From: CAZSLI01 sp964607705
GTDB taxonomy: Bacteria; Actinomycetota; Coriobacteriia; Anaerosomatales; PHET01
Direction of reading: 5' to 3'
Length of the DNA: 64,000 bases
NCBI GenBank assembly: GCA_964607705.1
Contig: CAZSLI010000006.1
Location: forward strand, 1-64,000
The position numbers and the translations under genes are program-made. Within the stretch, counting starts at the first letter, position 1; each line of letters opens with the position of its first letter. The notes under the pieces were generated by a model. The model made no database searches and was not told the origin of the DNA. It saw only the letters and a list, made by a program, of their open reading frames with translations. Shown piece after piece: positions 36,762 through 44,745 of the stretch.

Positions 36762-37388
36762 TCAGCTCGCGGAACTCCTCTCTATCCACCAACCTGCAGC
36801 CCAATAAGCCGCGGCGACCAGCAGAACTACAGCCGCCCAAGACAGGCCGGCGGCGGTCCAGAAGGGCTCAGGAAACAGTCGGATCAGGAGCGAGTCGGAC
36901 GGGAACTCCCACGTGCCGGCTGCAAAGAAGAGGCCGTGGAACGCCGAGAAGAAGCGGTCGAAGTCCGATAGAGCCGCGAGCCCTGCGAGGACTACGAACG
37001 CAGCCGCGATCCCTGCGGCGATGCGGAGCGCCCGCCCGAAAGAAGCGAGGTCTCGGCGCCACGCGAGCCACAACGTCCAGACGGCCACCGCGAGCAGCAG
37101 GACCGCGGTCGCGCGCCGGGCGCCGTCGAGGACGCGCCGGACGTCGTCCAGATGGCTGACGGCATCAGGCGGCATCGTGCGGTCGAGCACGGCACGGTCC
37201 TCGGCGTCTCCGGTGACGACGAAGGCCCGGGTGGACTCGGCGATGTCGAGAGCGACGGGATTACGCACCTCCGAGACGCGCGACGCCAACACCCGCGTAT
37301 ACGCGGGCATCTCCAGAGGCAGTAGTGCGATGCCGAGTGCTGCGATGGCGAGTGCGATCGCGGCGATGACCTGAGCGAGACGCCGCAT
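36762..37388 (-). CDS. DUF1461 (TIGR01906-like) integral membrane protein
   Basis: 208 residues. Four or five helices with a large extracytoplasmic loop after the first (residues ~28-90). The motif FHGLFFAAGTWEFP with DSLLIRLFPEPFW marks the family, whose role is unknown. ATG shares one base with the TGA of the upstream GGDEF gene, so they are co-translated; a link to cyclic di-GMP signalling is a guess from position. Confidence 0.8.
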   Translation of the reverse strand: MRRLAQVIAAIALAIAALGIALLPLEMPAYTRVLASRVSEVRNPVALDIAESTRAFVVTGDAEDRAVLDRTMPPDAVSHLDDVRRVLDGARRATAVLLLAVAVWTLWLAWRRDLASFGRALRIAAGIAAAFVVLAGLAALSDFDRFFSAFHGLFFAAGTWEFPSDSLLIRLFPEPFWTAAGLSWAAVVLLVAAAYWAAGWWIERSSAS

Positions 37389-38677
37389 CAGTCTTGGTCG
37401 GCGGGGTTGAACTCGCTCGTGGCCTGCGGCGCGTCGGCAGCGCCCGTCACCCGGTTGCCGCCGGCATCGACCGAAGCCGAAAGGGCGGCGTCCGCTGCGT
37501 CGAGCAGCTCGTCGGCGGTGGCGCCGTCCTTGGGCAGCGTGGCAACGCCAACGGAGACCGTGACGCCGGCGCCATCGACCTGGACGGCCTGGATGGCGGC
37601 GCGAACCTGCTCGGCAAGAGCTATGCCCTCCTCGGGGCGCGGCGTGCCGTGGAGGCGCTGGTCCTCGGCGACGAGGATCGCGAACTCCTCACCGCCGATG
37701 CGCGCCGCCAAGTTGCTCGTGGACATGACGTCGCCCGCCTTGCCGACAACCTCGGAGATGGCGGTCGCGATGCCCTTCAGCAGGTGGTCGCCGCGCTCGA
37801 TACCGAACCGCGCGTTGAAGTCGCCGAAACGATCGATGTCGAGCAGGAAGAGGTGCACCGGCCGATTGTCGCGCCCGGCGCGGCGGATCTCCGCGGGGTA
37901 CGCGCGCATGAAGTAGCCACGCGAGTAGAGACCGGTCGAGAGGTCGATGATGGACTGCTGGCTACGCGCCGCGAGGTCGCGGCGGAACTCGCCGACGAGC
38001 AGATTGCAGATCCACGCCGTGCCGGCCAAGACAGCCGCTTGCCACAGGTAGCGGACCGATACGAACACGCCGTCGTAATAGAGGGTGTTCGACGCGAACG
38101 GGATATCGATGTGCGGGAGGATGCCGGCGAACTCAAGCCATTCCATGGCGCCGAGGACCACTATGCATCCCAGGGCGATCAGCCACGCGTCGCGCGACCG
38201 GGGCAGGATGAACGTCGCTTCGAGGATGAAGAGCGAGTACATCGACCAGAACCACGAGTTGACGCCGCCGCTGAAGTAGACGAGCACCGACACGACAGCA
38301 ACGTCGAGGATGAGCTGGAGGTTGTTCCACACCGCGATGTTGCCGAGGCGCCGGTAGTTCAGCGAGTAGAAGGTGTTGTAGACGACCACGAAGCCGAGGG
38401 CGACGGCCGGGATCCACATGAGGCTCGCGAGTTCCGAGATGGGCATGCGGGTCGCGTACAGCCCCGCGGCGAGCACCGAATACAACGCAAGGACCGCGAT
38501 GAGCACCCAGCGCACGCGAATGACGAGCCCTACTCGGCGGATGTTCGCCTGGAGGGCCTCAATGTCATAACGGGTAGGCTGCTCACGCCACGAGACCATG
38601 AAGGCGCGGGCGAGACGTTTCCTGAGGCGGCTGGGCGACACGGCTTTGCGCGGTCCCTTCGGTATTGCGGGCCACAT
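37388..38677 (-). CDS. Membrane-bound diguanylate cyclase (GGDEF domain)
   Basis: 429 residues. Six N-terminal helices (residues ~50-215) in a 6TM sensor-like block, then a GGDEF domain with FLLDIDRFGDFNARFG and the active-site IGGEEF, so catalysis looks possible. The position of the inhibitory RxxD site reads STSN, so product inhibition is probably lost. Makes cyclic di-GMP. A -10-like TACACT (38703-38698) lies upstream of ATG 38677. Other ATGs (Met27) are possible. Confidence 0.85.
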   Translation of the reverse strand: MWPAIPKGPRKAVSPSRLRKRLARAFMVSWREQPTRYDIEALQANIRRVGLVIRVRWVLIAVLALYSVLAAGLYATRMPISELASLMWIPAVALGFVVVYNTFYSLNYRRLGNIAVWNNLQLILDVAVVSVLVYFSGGVNSWFWSMYSLFILEATFILPRSRDAWLIALGCIVVLGAMEWLEFAGILPHIDIPFASNTLYYDGVFVSVRYLWQAAVLAGTAWICNLLVGEFRRDLAARSQQSIIDLSTGLYSRGYFMRAYPAEIRRAGRDNRPVHLFLLDIDRFGDFNARFGIERGDHLLKGIATAISEVVGKAGDVMSTSNLAARIGGEEFAILVAEDQRLHGTPRPEEGIALAEQVRAAIQAVQVDGAGVTVSVGVATLPKDGATADELLDAADAALSASVDAGGNRVTGAADAPQATSEFNPADQD

Positions 38678-38753
38678 CGGCTGACGCGCGGATGTCTAGT
38701 GTATCGGTGCCCTGCCATGACCGCCAAATACCGCATGGCCCGGCACCTCCTCG

Positions 38754-38759
38754 TATACT
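38754..38759 (+). promoter_or_regulatory. -10 element before the CcsA-like gene
   Basis: TATACT lies 24 bases before the ATG of the CcsA-like gene; GGAG is 11 bases before the start. No clear -35 is seen. A divergent TACACT for the GGDEF gene lies 50 bases away. Confidence 0.4.
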
Positions 38760-38783
38760 GAGCCACATGGAGCTTTCCTGCCG

Positions 38784-39803
38784 ATGAATCCCGTCGCGAC
38801 CTTCACCTCACTGCAGGCGCTGCGCACGAGCGTGCTCGCGTTCGGCGCGCCCTACGAGGCAGTCCTGATGGTCGCCTCGGTGGTGCTCGCCATCGCTGCC
38901 GTCGTGCCGGCCGGACGGCGGTGGGGTGGCTGGTTCCTCGCCGGCATGGCCGGCCTGCTCGTGCTCGGCGAGCTGGTCCTGGTCTGGTTCCACTGGCGGC
39001 TGTATGCGCTGGCGGTCGTCGCCTCTCCGGACGGTGTCGCCAGGGGCAACGTGGCGGTTCCCTTGTGGATCGAGAGCGAGAAGCTGTTCGTCTGGGCGCT
39101 CGTCGTGGCCATTCTCGGCATGCTGGTCCGGCGTCAGCGGCGCGAGCTCCTTCCGGGCATCATGATGGTCACGGCGGTGCTGGCCTTCGGCGCGGCATAC
39201 CTCGGCAAGCCGTTCACCGAGCCGCTGCCCGGGTTCTTAGGGCAGTACGTCGGGTACCTGCAGGCGATGTCGTACGGCGGCCAGGCGGCCCAGGGCGCCT
39301 ACGAGGGCATGGAGAGTTCTCGGCAGTTCTACTACAACGCCTGGTACATGTGGGTCCACCCGCCGATGCTGTTCCTGAGTTACGGAGCGTTCGCTATCTC
39401 GTTCGTCGCAACGATCCGCATGTTGATCTCGCGGCACTCGAGCTTCGAGACGACGGCCTATCGGTGGGCGCGCTTCGGCTACGTCTGGCTCACACTCGGC
39501 ATGCTGCTCGGCTTCCCCTGGGCGCTCTCCGCGTGGCAGGGCGAATCGTGGTGGTGGTCGGGCAAGGTCAACATGTCGCTCATGATGTGGCTGCTCTACA
39601 CGGCCTATCTGCACGCTCGCCTGTACCTTCGCCGAAGAGGCATGTGGAAGGTCGTGGCGGGGCTCTCGATCCTTTCGTTCGTGATACTGGTGCTGACGTA
39701 CGTCACGACCTACGTCGTGCCCGGGGCCCACAGCTACGCGGCGGCCGGAGCACCGAGTGAATTCGCCGCGGTGGTTCTCGCAGCGCTCAAGGGTGGTGTG
39801 TGA
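38784..39803 (+). CDS. CcsA/CcmF-like cytochrome c assembly membrane protein, non-standard WWD loop
   Basis: 339 residues, about eight helices. Resembles the PF01578 heme-handling proteins: NAWYMWVHPPMLFLSYG carries the HPP motif with a His for heme, and the tryptophan-rich loop reads GESWWWSGKVN followed by MWLLYTAYLHARL. In typical CcsA and CcmF this loop is WGxxWxWDxKE, so the WD and KE are altered while the helix after it is kept. It probably takes part in heme attachment to c-type cytochromes outside the membrane. Coupled to the next gene (TGATG). Confidence 0.75.
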   Translation: MNPVATFTSLQALRTSVLAFGAPYEAVLMVASVVLAIAAVVPAGRRWGGWFLAGMAGLLVLGELVLVWFHWRLYALAVVASPDGVARGNVAVPLWIESEKLFVWALVVAILGMLVRRQRRELLPGIMMVTAVLAFGAAYLGKPFTEPLPGFLGQYVGYLQAMSYGGQAAQGAYEGMESSRQFYYNAWYMWVHPPMLFLSYGAFAISFVATIRMLISRHSSFETTAYRWARFGYVWLTLGMLLGFPWALSAWQGESWWWSGKVNMSLMMWLLYTAYLHARLYLRRRGMWKVVAGLSILSFVILVLTYVTTYVVPGAHSYAAAGAPSEFAAVVLAALKGGV

Positions 39804-40441
39804 TGGGCGTCGAAGACATCAGGCAACGTTCGTGGGACTTCGCGCTCACGGTCATCACCGTGGTCCTGCTTGCGTCCCTCGGCGTCCAGTCCTTCATCGG
39901 GACGGGCTACGTGTGGTGGGCGCAGCGCACGGTGCCCAGCTGGGAGCAGAGCGGCTACAACGAGTTCGTCAGGATCATGAACGGCATCGCCGCGCCCCAG
40001 CTGGTGCTTCTAGTCGTCGTCATGGGCCTGTGCGTACCGAAGCGGCTGTTCTCGCGACGTGCGCTCATCGGCGTGTCCGTGGCCATGGTGGCGGCGGGCG
40101 CGGGCGCCTACTTCTACACCGGGTCGCTCTCGACGGGCCTCGCGGTCTACCTTGCGCTGGCGGCACTCATCCAAGTGGCGGTCGTCGCGCTGACCGCCGC
40201 GGGAGCCAAGGGGCCGAGCTACCTCACCGAGGGACGGCTCACCAAGCTGGGCAGCGGCCTGCTGCACCTCGGGTTCATCGTCTTCGGGATAGTGGTGGCG
40301 GCACTCCAGCAATCGGCGTTCATGCTGCCCGTGTTCTGGATCGCGACGGGGCTGACCATGGGCGGCACGCTGCTGAGCTTCTACGCCGACCGCATCGCGT
40401 GGAGGCGTCGTTCGCGGGTGGAGCCGGAACGCGAGTTCTAG
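39803..40441 (+). CDS. Polytopic membrane protein coupled to the CcsA-like gene
   Basis: 212 residues, five or six helices. ATG 39803 overlaps the previous TGA; a GTG one codon earlier is possible. A motif LGSGLLHLGFIVFGI resembles, weakly, the GxHxG helix of the C-terminal part of CcmF, so the pair may be a split CcmF-like synthase. No ResB/Ccs1 sequence is recognised in it. Its stop shares CTAG with the convergent M28 peptidase gene. Confidence 0.55.
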   Translation: MGVEDIRQRSWDFALTVITVVLLASLGVQSFIGTGYVWWAQRTVPSWEQSGYNEFVRIMNGIAAPQLVLLVVVMGLCVPKRLFSRRALIGVSVAMVAAGAGAYFYTGSLSTGLAVYLALAALIQVAVVALTAAGAKGPSYLTEGRLTKLGSGLLHLGFIVFGIVVAALQQSAFMLPVFWIATGLTMGGTLLSFYADRIAWRRRSRVEPEREF

Positions 40442-42234
40442 GCCTCGCGCACCATCGCGGTGACGAAGTCGGCCATCTTCTCGATGAGCGCCGGGTCAAG
40501 CTCGTCGACGGTGTCGGCGCGCCAGTGCCAATTCGTCGGCAACCCGTCGGCTCCGAGCGCCATGATGCTCACTGCCTTGAAGCCGCGCGCGAGAGCGGGC
40601 GTGGCGTCGGTCGACAGTCCCTTGAAGACGCGCGGCTTGACGACCGTCTCGGTCTCGCGTGACACGCGCCGCGCCAAGCCGATGAGCCGTGCGTTCGCGC
40701 GGTACTTCCGGGCCATGCCTTCGGCACTGATCCAGTAGAGCTGTCCGATGCCGGCGCCGTCGATGTTGATGATGAGCGCGTCTCGCAGCTCTTCGCCGTA
40801 GTCGCGGAGCAGCGCCTGCATGCCGCAGGTGCCCACTTCCTCGGCGCCGGTCGCCACGAACCAGATCTCCTTCTCGGTCAGCTCGCGGTCGACGTCCTGG
40901 GTCACGCGGCGCCGGATGCGGGCTGCCTCGCTTGCGGCGAACTCGGGGTCGCCGATGGGGTCGTCGCCGGCCCACCCGCCCTTCCATCCGAACCCGTCTT
41001 CGTCGGGCTGGTCCTCTTCAAAGTTGTCCCAGCTGCCGATCTCGCGTCCGGCCTTGCGGGCGTCGAAGTCGTCGCCGACGCCGAGCCAGTCGCTGACCTC
41101 TTCCTTCTCGCGCTTCTCCCGCTTCTTGCCGAGGCCGCCGAGCAGCCGCCGCTTCTCGCGGCCGGGAGCTGCGGAATCTTCGTGGGCGTCCGAGCCGGCG
41201 ATGTCGGCCGGCAGGCTGTCCCGCTCGACGGCGGGCTCGGCCTGCGCTGCGCGCGCGGGCCTGGTCGGCTCGGGCGTCCCCACTGCGCCGAACTCCATCG
41301 TGTCGAAGTCGAGCAAGCCCTGCTCGCGCGGCTTCTCGGCAACGGGCTCGGCCCACGTGAAGTCGTCCGGCAGGGCTGCCGAGGAGGGCTCGGCGGCAGG
41401 CGTGTAGTGCAGTTCGGCGCCCTCGGGAACGACTCCGGCTTGCTCGGCGGCGAGCGGTCCCCGCCTCAGCGAGGGGAAACTGTCAGTGACGAGCGAGGTC
41501 GCGTCCGGTGCCGGAACGAGGCGCTCCATGACGCCGAGCATCGCCGCCACGCCGGAAGCGTTGTCGTTGGCGCCCGCGACGAACGGCATGAACAGCTCGC
41601 GGTGGACGTTGATGACGAGCGGCACTATGAGATAGGCGGCCACCAGCATCGTCGCGTACCAGAGCCACGGCTCCGCCTTGGCTGTGAACGGCAGGGCCAT
41701 GAACAGGACGAACAGCGGCGTCAGGTACGTGCACCACTTCATCAGGCCGAAGGTCGTCGGGAAGCCGCTCACCATCTTCGGCGAGAACGCCAGCGACGAG
41801 CGCGCCGAGTCGTAGTGCGCGATCACGACGATCCGCCGCAGACGCTCGCCTCGACGGGCGCGCGGGACGTGGCGGGCGATCACGTTCTGGCTCGGGCCCT
41901 TCGGCATCAGACGGGTGAAGCCCCATCGGGTGTCGAGGTCGCTCCAGAGGAAGAACGCGGAGATGGCGGAGATGGCGAACGCCGGCCAGACGAGGCGGCC
42001 GCCCCAGATGGCGGGCCCTGCGATCACGGCCGCGCCGATGGTGAGGAGGTGGTAGATGACGTACGCCCACGAGTACGTCCTCGGAGCGTCGAACTCGTGG
42101 AGCTCGGTCTCGAGCCCGTAGCCGCCGAAGGTCTGGGCGAGCCACTCGGCCGCCCGGTGCTCGGCGTCCGTGGTGGCAGGCCGTGGGCCGATCTCCTCGG
42201 CAAGCGTGCGTGCGTAGTCGATGAGCTCGGCCAT
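40438..42234 (-). CDS. Membrane-linked M28-family aminopeptidase with a large disordered insertion
   Basis: 598 residues from ATG 42234, with GGAGGGAAG upstream. Zinc ligands of the M28 fold: His in IAHYDSA (~140), Asp in GANDNASG (~224), Glu in TGAEEVG (~465), Asp in NIDGAG and His in NWHWRADTVD. Several helices (residues ~60-100 and ~160-205) run through the first half. Between the second and third ligands lies a ~200-residue Ala/Pro/Glu/Asp/Lys-rich segment (about 243-445), including KRRLLGGLGKKREKREKEE, that looks unfolded. The family cleaves N-terminal residues; the insert may bind partners. Confidence 0.75.
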   Translation of the reverse strand: MAELIDYARTLAEEIGPRPATTDAEHRAAEWLAQTFGGYGLETELHEFDAPRTYSWAYVIYHLLTIGAAVIAGPAIWGGRLVWPAFAISAISAFFLWSDLDTRWGFTRLMPKGPSQNVIARHVPRARRGERLRRIVVIAHYDSARSSLAFSPKMVSGFPTTFGLMKWCTYLTPLFVLFMALPFTAKAEPWLWYATMLVAAYLIVPLVINVHRELFMPFVAGANDNASGVAAMLGVMERLVPAPDATSLVTDSFPSLRRGPLAAEQAGVVPEGAELHYTPAAEPSSAALPDDFTWAEPVAEKPREQGLLDFDTMEFGAVGTPEPTRPARAAQAEPAVERDSLPADIAGSDAHEDSAAPGREKRRLLGGLGKKREKREKEEVSDWLGVGDDFDARKAGREIGSWDNFEEDQPDEDGFGWKGGWAGDDPIGDPEFAASEAARIRRRVTQDVDRELTEKEIWFVATGAEEVGTCGMQALLRDYGEELRDALIINIDGAGIGQLYWISAEGMARKYRANARLIGLARRVSRETETVVKPRVFKGLSTDATPALARGFKAVSIMALGADGLPTNWHWRADTVDELDPALIEKMADFVTAMVREA

Positions 42235-42357
42235 GGCTTCCCTCCGTGCGCCCCTTGGCGTCCCGATGCCCTGCATTCTACGGCAAAGATTGACAGGGCG
42301 GGGGTGCGATGACGCGGCTTGATGCGTGGGCGAACAACGGCGGGGGCGGGACCGGCG

Positions 42358-43884
42358 CTACGGGAGCAGGGCCTCGTCGATGACCACGCGCTCAAGCGAC
42401 ATCGTACGGTCGTTGCCCACGCTGATGCGGTCGATCGCGATGAGCTTCCTCGGCGGTTGGCTCGTGTAGTAGAGGACGCTCGCCGAGTGCGGCAGCTGCT
42501 TCATCCTCCGGCCGGCGCGATAGTCGGCGAGCAGTTCGAGATCGAACGGCATGCCGCCGAGCGTCCCCGAGTTCAACCGTACCGTGCCGTCCGAGCGGTA
42601 GACCCGGGCGCTGTGCGTGTGGCCCGACAGCACGAGCGGCGTCAGTCCCACCAGATCACGTTCGGCACGCGGGTCGTGCAGAGCAACGATGTCGGGCGGC
42701 GGCTCGCCCGTCGCCTGCGCCGCCCGCAGGTCATCGGCCGCAGCGCGGGTCACGTCGTCCACGAGGGCCGGGTCGGGGCCGATCGCGAGCGATTCGCCGA
42801 GCGGGTCGGGCACGGTGTAGATGCGCAGTCCGTCAACCATCGTCGTGCCGCTGGCCGGGACGGAGACGCCCGGGATGTCGTTCAGCTTCGCCGTTGTGAA
42901 CCGAGAGTCATGGTTGCCCGGCACGAACAGCGTGGGCGTCGACGTCACCACGAGTGCCGGCAGCAACGACGACTCTTCTTGATTGCCGAGGATGACGATG
43001 TCGCCCGTCTCGATGACCAGCGACGCCTCGTACGAGCGAGCGAGGGACCGTCCAAGCTCCGCGCCGACCGGATCAAGGTGCAGGTCGGTGACGTGAAGGA
43101 CCCGATAGGTTCCTGGCAGTCCTCCACCGGGTGCGATGGAGCGGGGATCCGCGTAGTAGGCTGCGAGTTCGACGGCGAGGTCGGATGCTTGGGCACGCAG
43201 CCGTTCGATGCGGCTGAGCCGCGTGGTGATGAGGGTCTGGAGCTGTGGGACGTAGGCGAGCGCGCCTTCAAGATGAGGCGACGACAGCGCGCGCGGGTCG
43301 AACGTTCCGGCCGCGAGGACGCCGCTGCCGACCGCGATGGTGAGCGTGATGGTCGCCGTCAGCGCTGCGAGCGACCACCGGCGAAGCAGCGCCAGGGCAA
43401 CCAGCCCAGCGAAGACCGCGGCGAGCACCGCGACGATGGTGGCCAGCATGACCAGTTGGTCAGAAGCCTTGCGGGCCTCGTCGGCCAGCGCAGTCTCGAC
43501 CGTCGCACCAGCGGCTGATCCCTGCTCCTGAAACGACGGCAGGGCACTCTTCGCGGCGCGCGACGCGCTGCTGCTCAGGAGCTGCTGGACAGCCGGCACG
43601 TCTACGGCGTCGACGCTGACCAGGAGCCGTACCGGACCCACGTGGGTGCGCGCGTGAGCCTCTCCGAACGGCGTCAGGAGCAGCGCCGTTTCGCCCGGCC
43701 AGCCCCAAGCGACCCGCGCGGACAGCGTGAGGGGACCGATCCGTGCGCTGCGGTGCGCGAGCGATGATGCGACGGCGAGACCGATGGCGACGGCGAGCGC
43801 CACGACGAGCGCATCCCGGCCGCGGCGCCATGCCACGGACGAAAAGCGCGCCGGAGGGGGCTGTTCGAACGGCTCGGGGTCCAT
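42358..43884 (-). CDS. Membrane-anchored metallophosphoesterase
   Basis: 508 residues. One N-terminal helix, an extracytoplasmic stretch, a second and third helix (~145-200), then a calcineurin-like domain. Its metal site motifs are all present: VTDLHLD, ETGDIV, VPGNHDS, a His in ALHDP and SGHTHS. Substrate unknown; relatives act on phosphodiesters or cyclic nucleotides. It follows the CXCH-protein genes by 34 bases and may be the last gene of that operon. Confidence 0.78.
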   Translation of the reverse strand: MDPEPFEQPPPARFSSVAWRRGRDALVVALAVAIGLAVASSLAHRSARIGPLTLSARVAWGWPGETALLLTPFGEAHARTHVGPVRLLVSVDAVDVPAVQQLLSSSASRAAKSALPSFQEQGSAAGATVETALADEARKASDQLVMLATIVAVLAAVFAGLVALALLRRWSLAALTATITLTIAVGSGVLAAGTFDPRALSSPHLEGALAYVPQLQTLITTRLSRIERLRAQASDLAVELAAYYADPRSIAPGGGLPGTYRVLHVTDLHLDPVGAELGRSLARSYEASLVIETGDIVILGNQEESSLLPALVVTSTPTLFVPGNHDSRFTTAKLNDIPGVSVPASGTTMVDGLRIYTVPDPLGESLAIGPDPALVDDVTRAAADDLRAAQATGEPPPDIVALHDPRAERDLVGLTPLVLSGHTHSARVYRSDGTVRLNSGTLGGMPFDLELLADYRAGRRMKQLPHSASVLYYTSQPPRKLIAIDRISVGNDRTMSLERVVIDEALLP

Positions 43885-43918
43885 GCCCTGTAGTTACCCG
43901 GGAGGGCACCTCGGAAGG

Positions 43919-44296
43919 CTAGCCGCCGTGGCAACCCATGCACTGCCGGATGCGCCGGTCTTGGTGCGCCATCACGGTCGCGGGGTTCTTGCTGTGGCAG
44001 ACGCAGCCGGGGATCGGTATGTGGAACTGTTGCTCCGTCGGAGGATTCGCCTGGCCGGCCGCCACGAGCTGGTCGTACTGCGCGCGGGTCTCTCGGCTCG
44101 GGAACCACATGGAGCCGAAGTTGTACGCGAGCGCAAAGATCACCGCGAGCACGCCGATCGTGTAGGCCAGAACGACCAGCAGCCGCGACCACCACGGGCG
44201 CCGGGGAGGCTCCTCATCGGCGGTCGCGACCGCCCCGGGAGGCTGGGGTGGGGCGGGAGGCTCGAGGAGCGCGGTGCCGGTCTCTTCTTCTTGCAT
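43919..44296 (-). CDS. Membrane-anchored CXCH/CXXCH cytochrome-like protein 2
   Basis: 125 residues from ATG 44296. A Pro-rich cytoplasmic N-terminus, one helix (about 39-60), an exposed linker, then a ~35-residue tail with IPGCVCHS (CXCH) and QCMGCHGG (CXXCH). A His between them (VMAHQD) is conserved in the neighbouring protein and could be the distal ligand. CXXCH is a canonical heme c site; CXCH has one residue fewer than normal. Probably a small di-heme or mono-heme protein outside the membrane. Adjacent to a close relative and hcp. Confidence 0.7.
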   Translation of the reverse strand: MQEEETGTALLEPPAPPQPPGAVATADEEPPRRPWWSRLLVVLAYTIGVLAVIFALAYNFGSMWFPSRETRAQYDQLVAAGQANPPTEQQFHIPIPGCVCHSKNPATVMAHQDRRIRQCMGCHGG

Positions 44297-44373
44297 CAGC
44301 AGTGCTCCTTGCAGGTGATGAGGGCCGCCCAGAGTATCCCCCCGGGCGGCCCTCTTGCGAACCATTCTGTTGC

Positions 44374-44739
44374 CTACTGTCCTGTCGGCGTCTGGCCGGC
44401 GTGGCAGCCTGCGCATTGGTTCATGCGGTAGGCCTCGTGCTCCTTGACCAGTTTCGGGTCGTCGCTGTGACACTTGCAGCCCGGGATCTGGATCGCCAAG
44501 GGGGAACCGGGATCCGGCGCGGGTGCCTTGGCGTCCGCGGGGACGTTCGCGACCTCGGGCTTCTCGGGGCGCTGCTCGGGCGCCTCCTGTGGCGCCCGGC
44601 CGACGACGTCGATGGGCCACTGATCGGCGATCGGCACGGTCGACCCCGGCTGCGGCGCACCGAAGGCCCACACGACCCCAATAGCCACAAGCAGGAATGC
44701 GATCAACGCGACGCCACCGACGAGCACCTTCTTGGGCAT
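44374..44739 (-). CDS. Membrane-anchored CXCH/CXXCH cytochrome-like protein 1
   Basis: 121 residues. Signal-anchor helix (about 5-26), a Pro/Ala-rich linker, then IPGCKCHSDDPKLVKEH and NQCAGCHAG. It shares the CXCH, spacing, His and CXXCH pattern with the next gene, so the motif is not a reading or sequencing slip. It starts 6 bases after the hcp stop, so it belongs to the hcp transcript. A role in passing electrons outside the membrane is inferred; a route to cytoplasmic Hcp is not evident. Confidence 0.72.
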   Translation of the reverse strand: MPKKVLVGGVALIAFLLVAIGVVWAFGAPQPGSTVPIADQWPIDVVGRAPQEAPEQRPEKPEVANVPADAKAPAPDPGSPLAIQIPGCKCHSDDPKLVKEHEAYRMNQCAGCHAGQTPTGQ

Positions 44740-44745
44740 GGAGAC

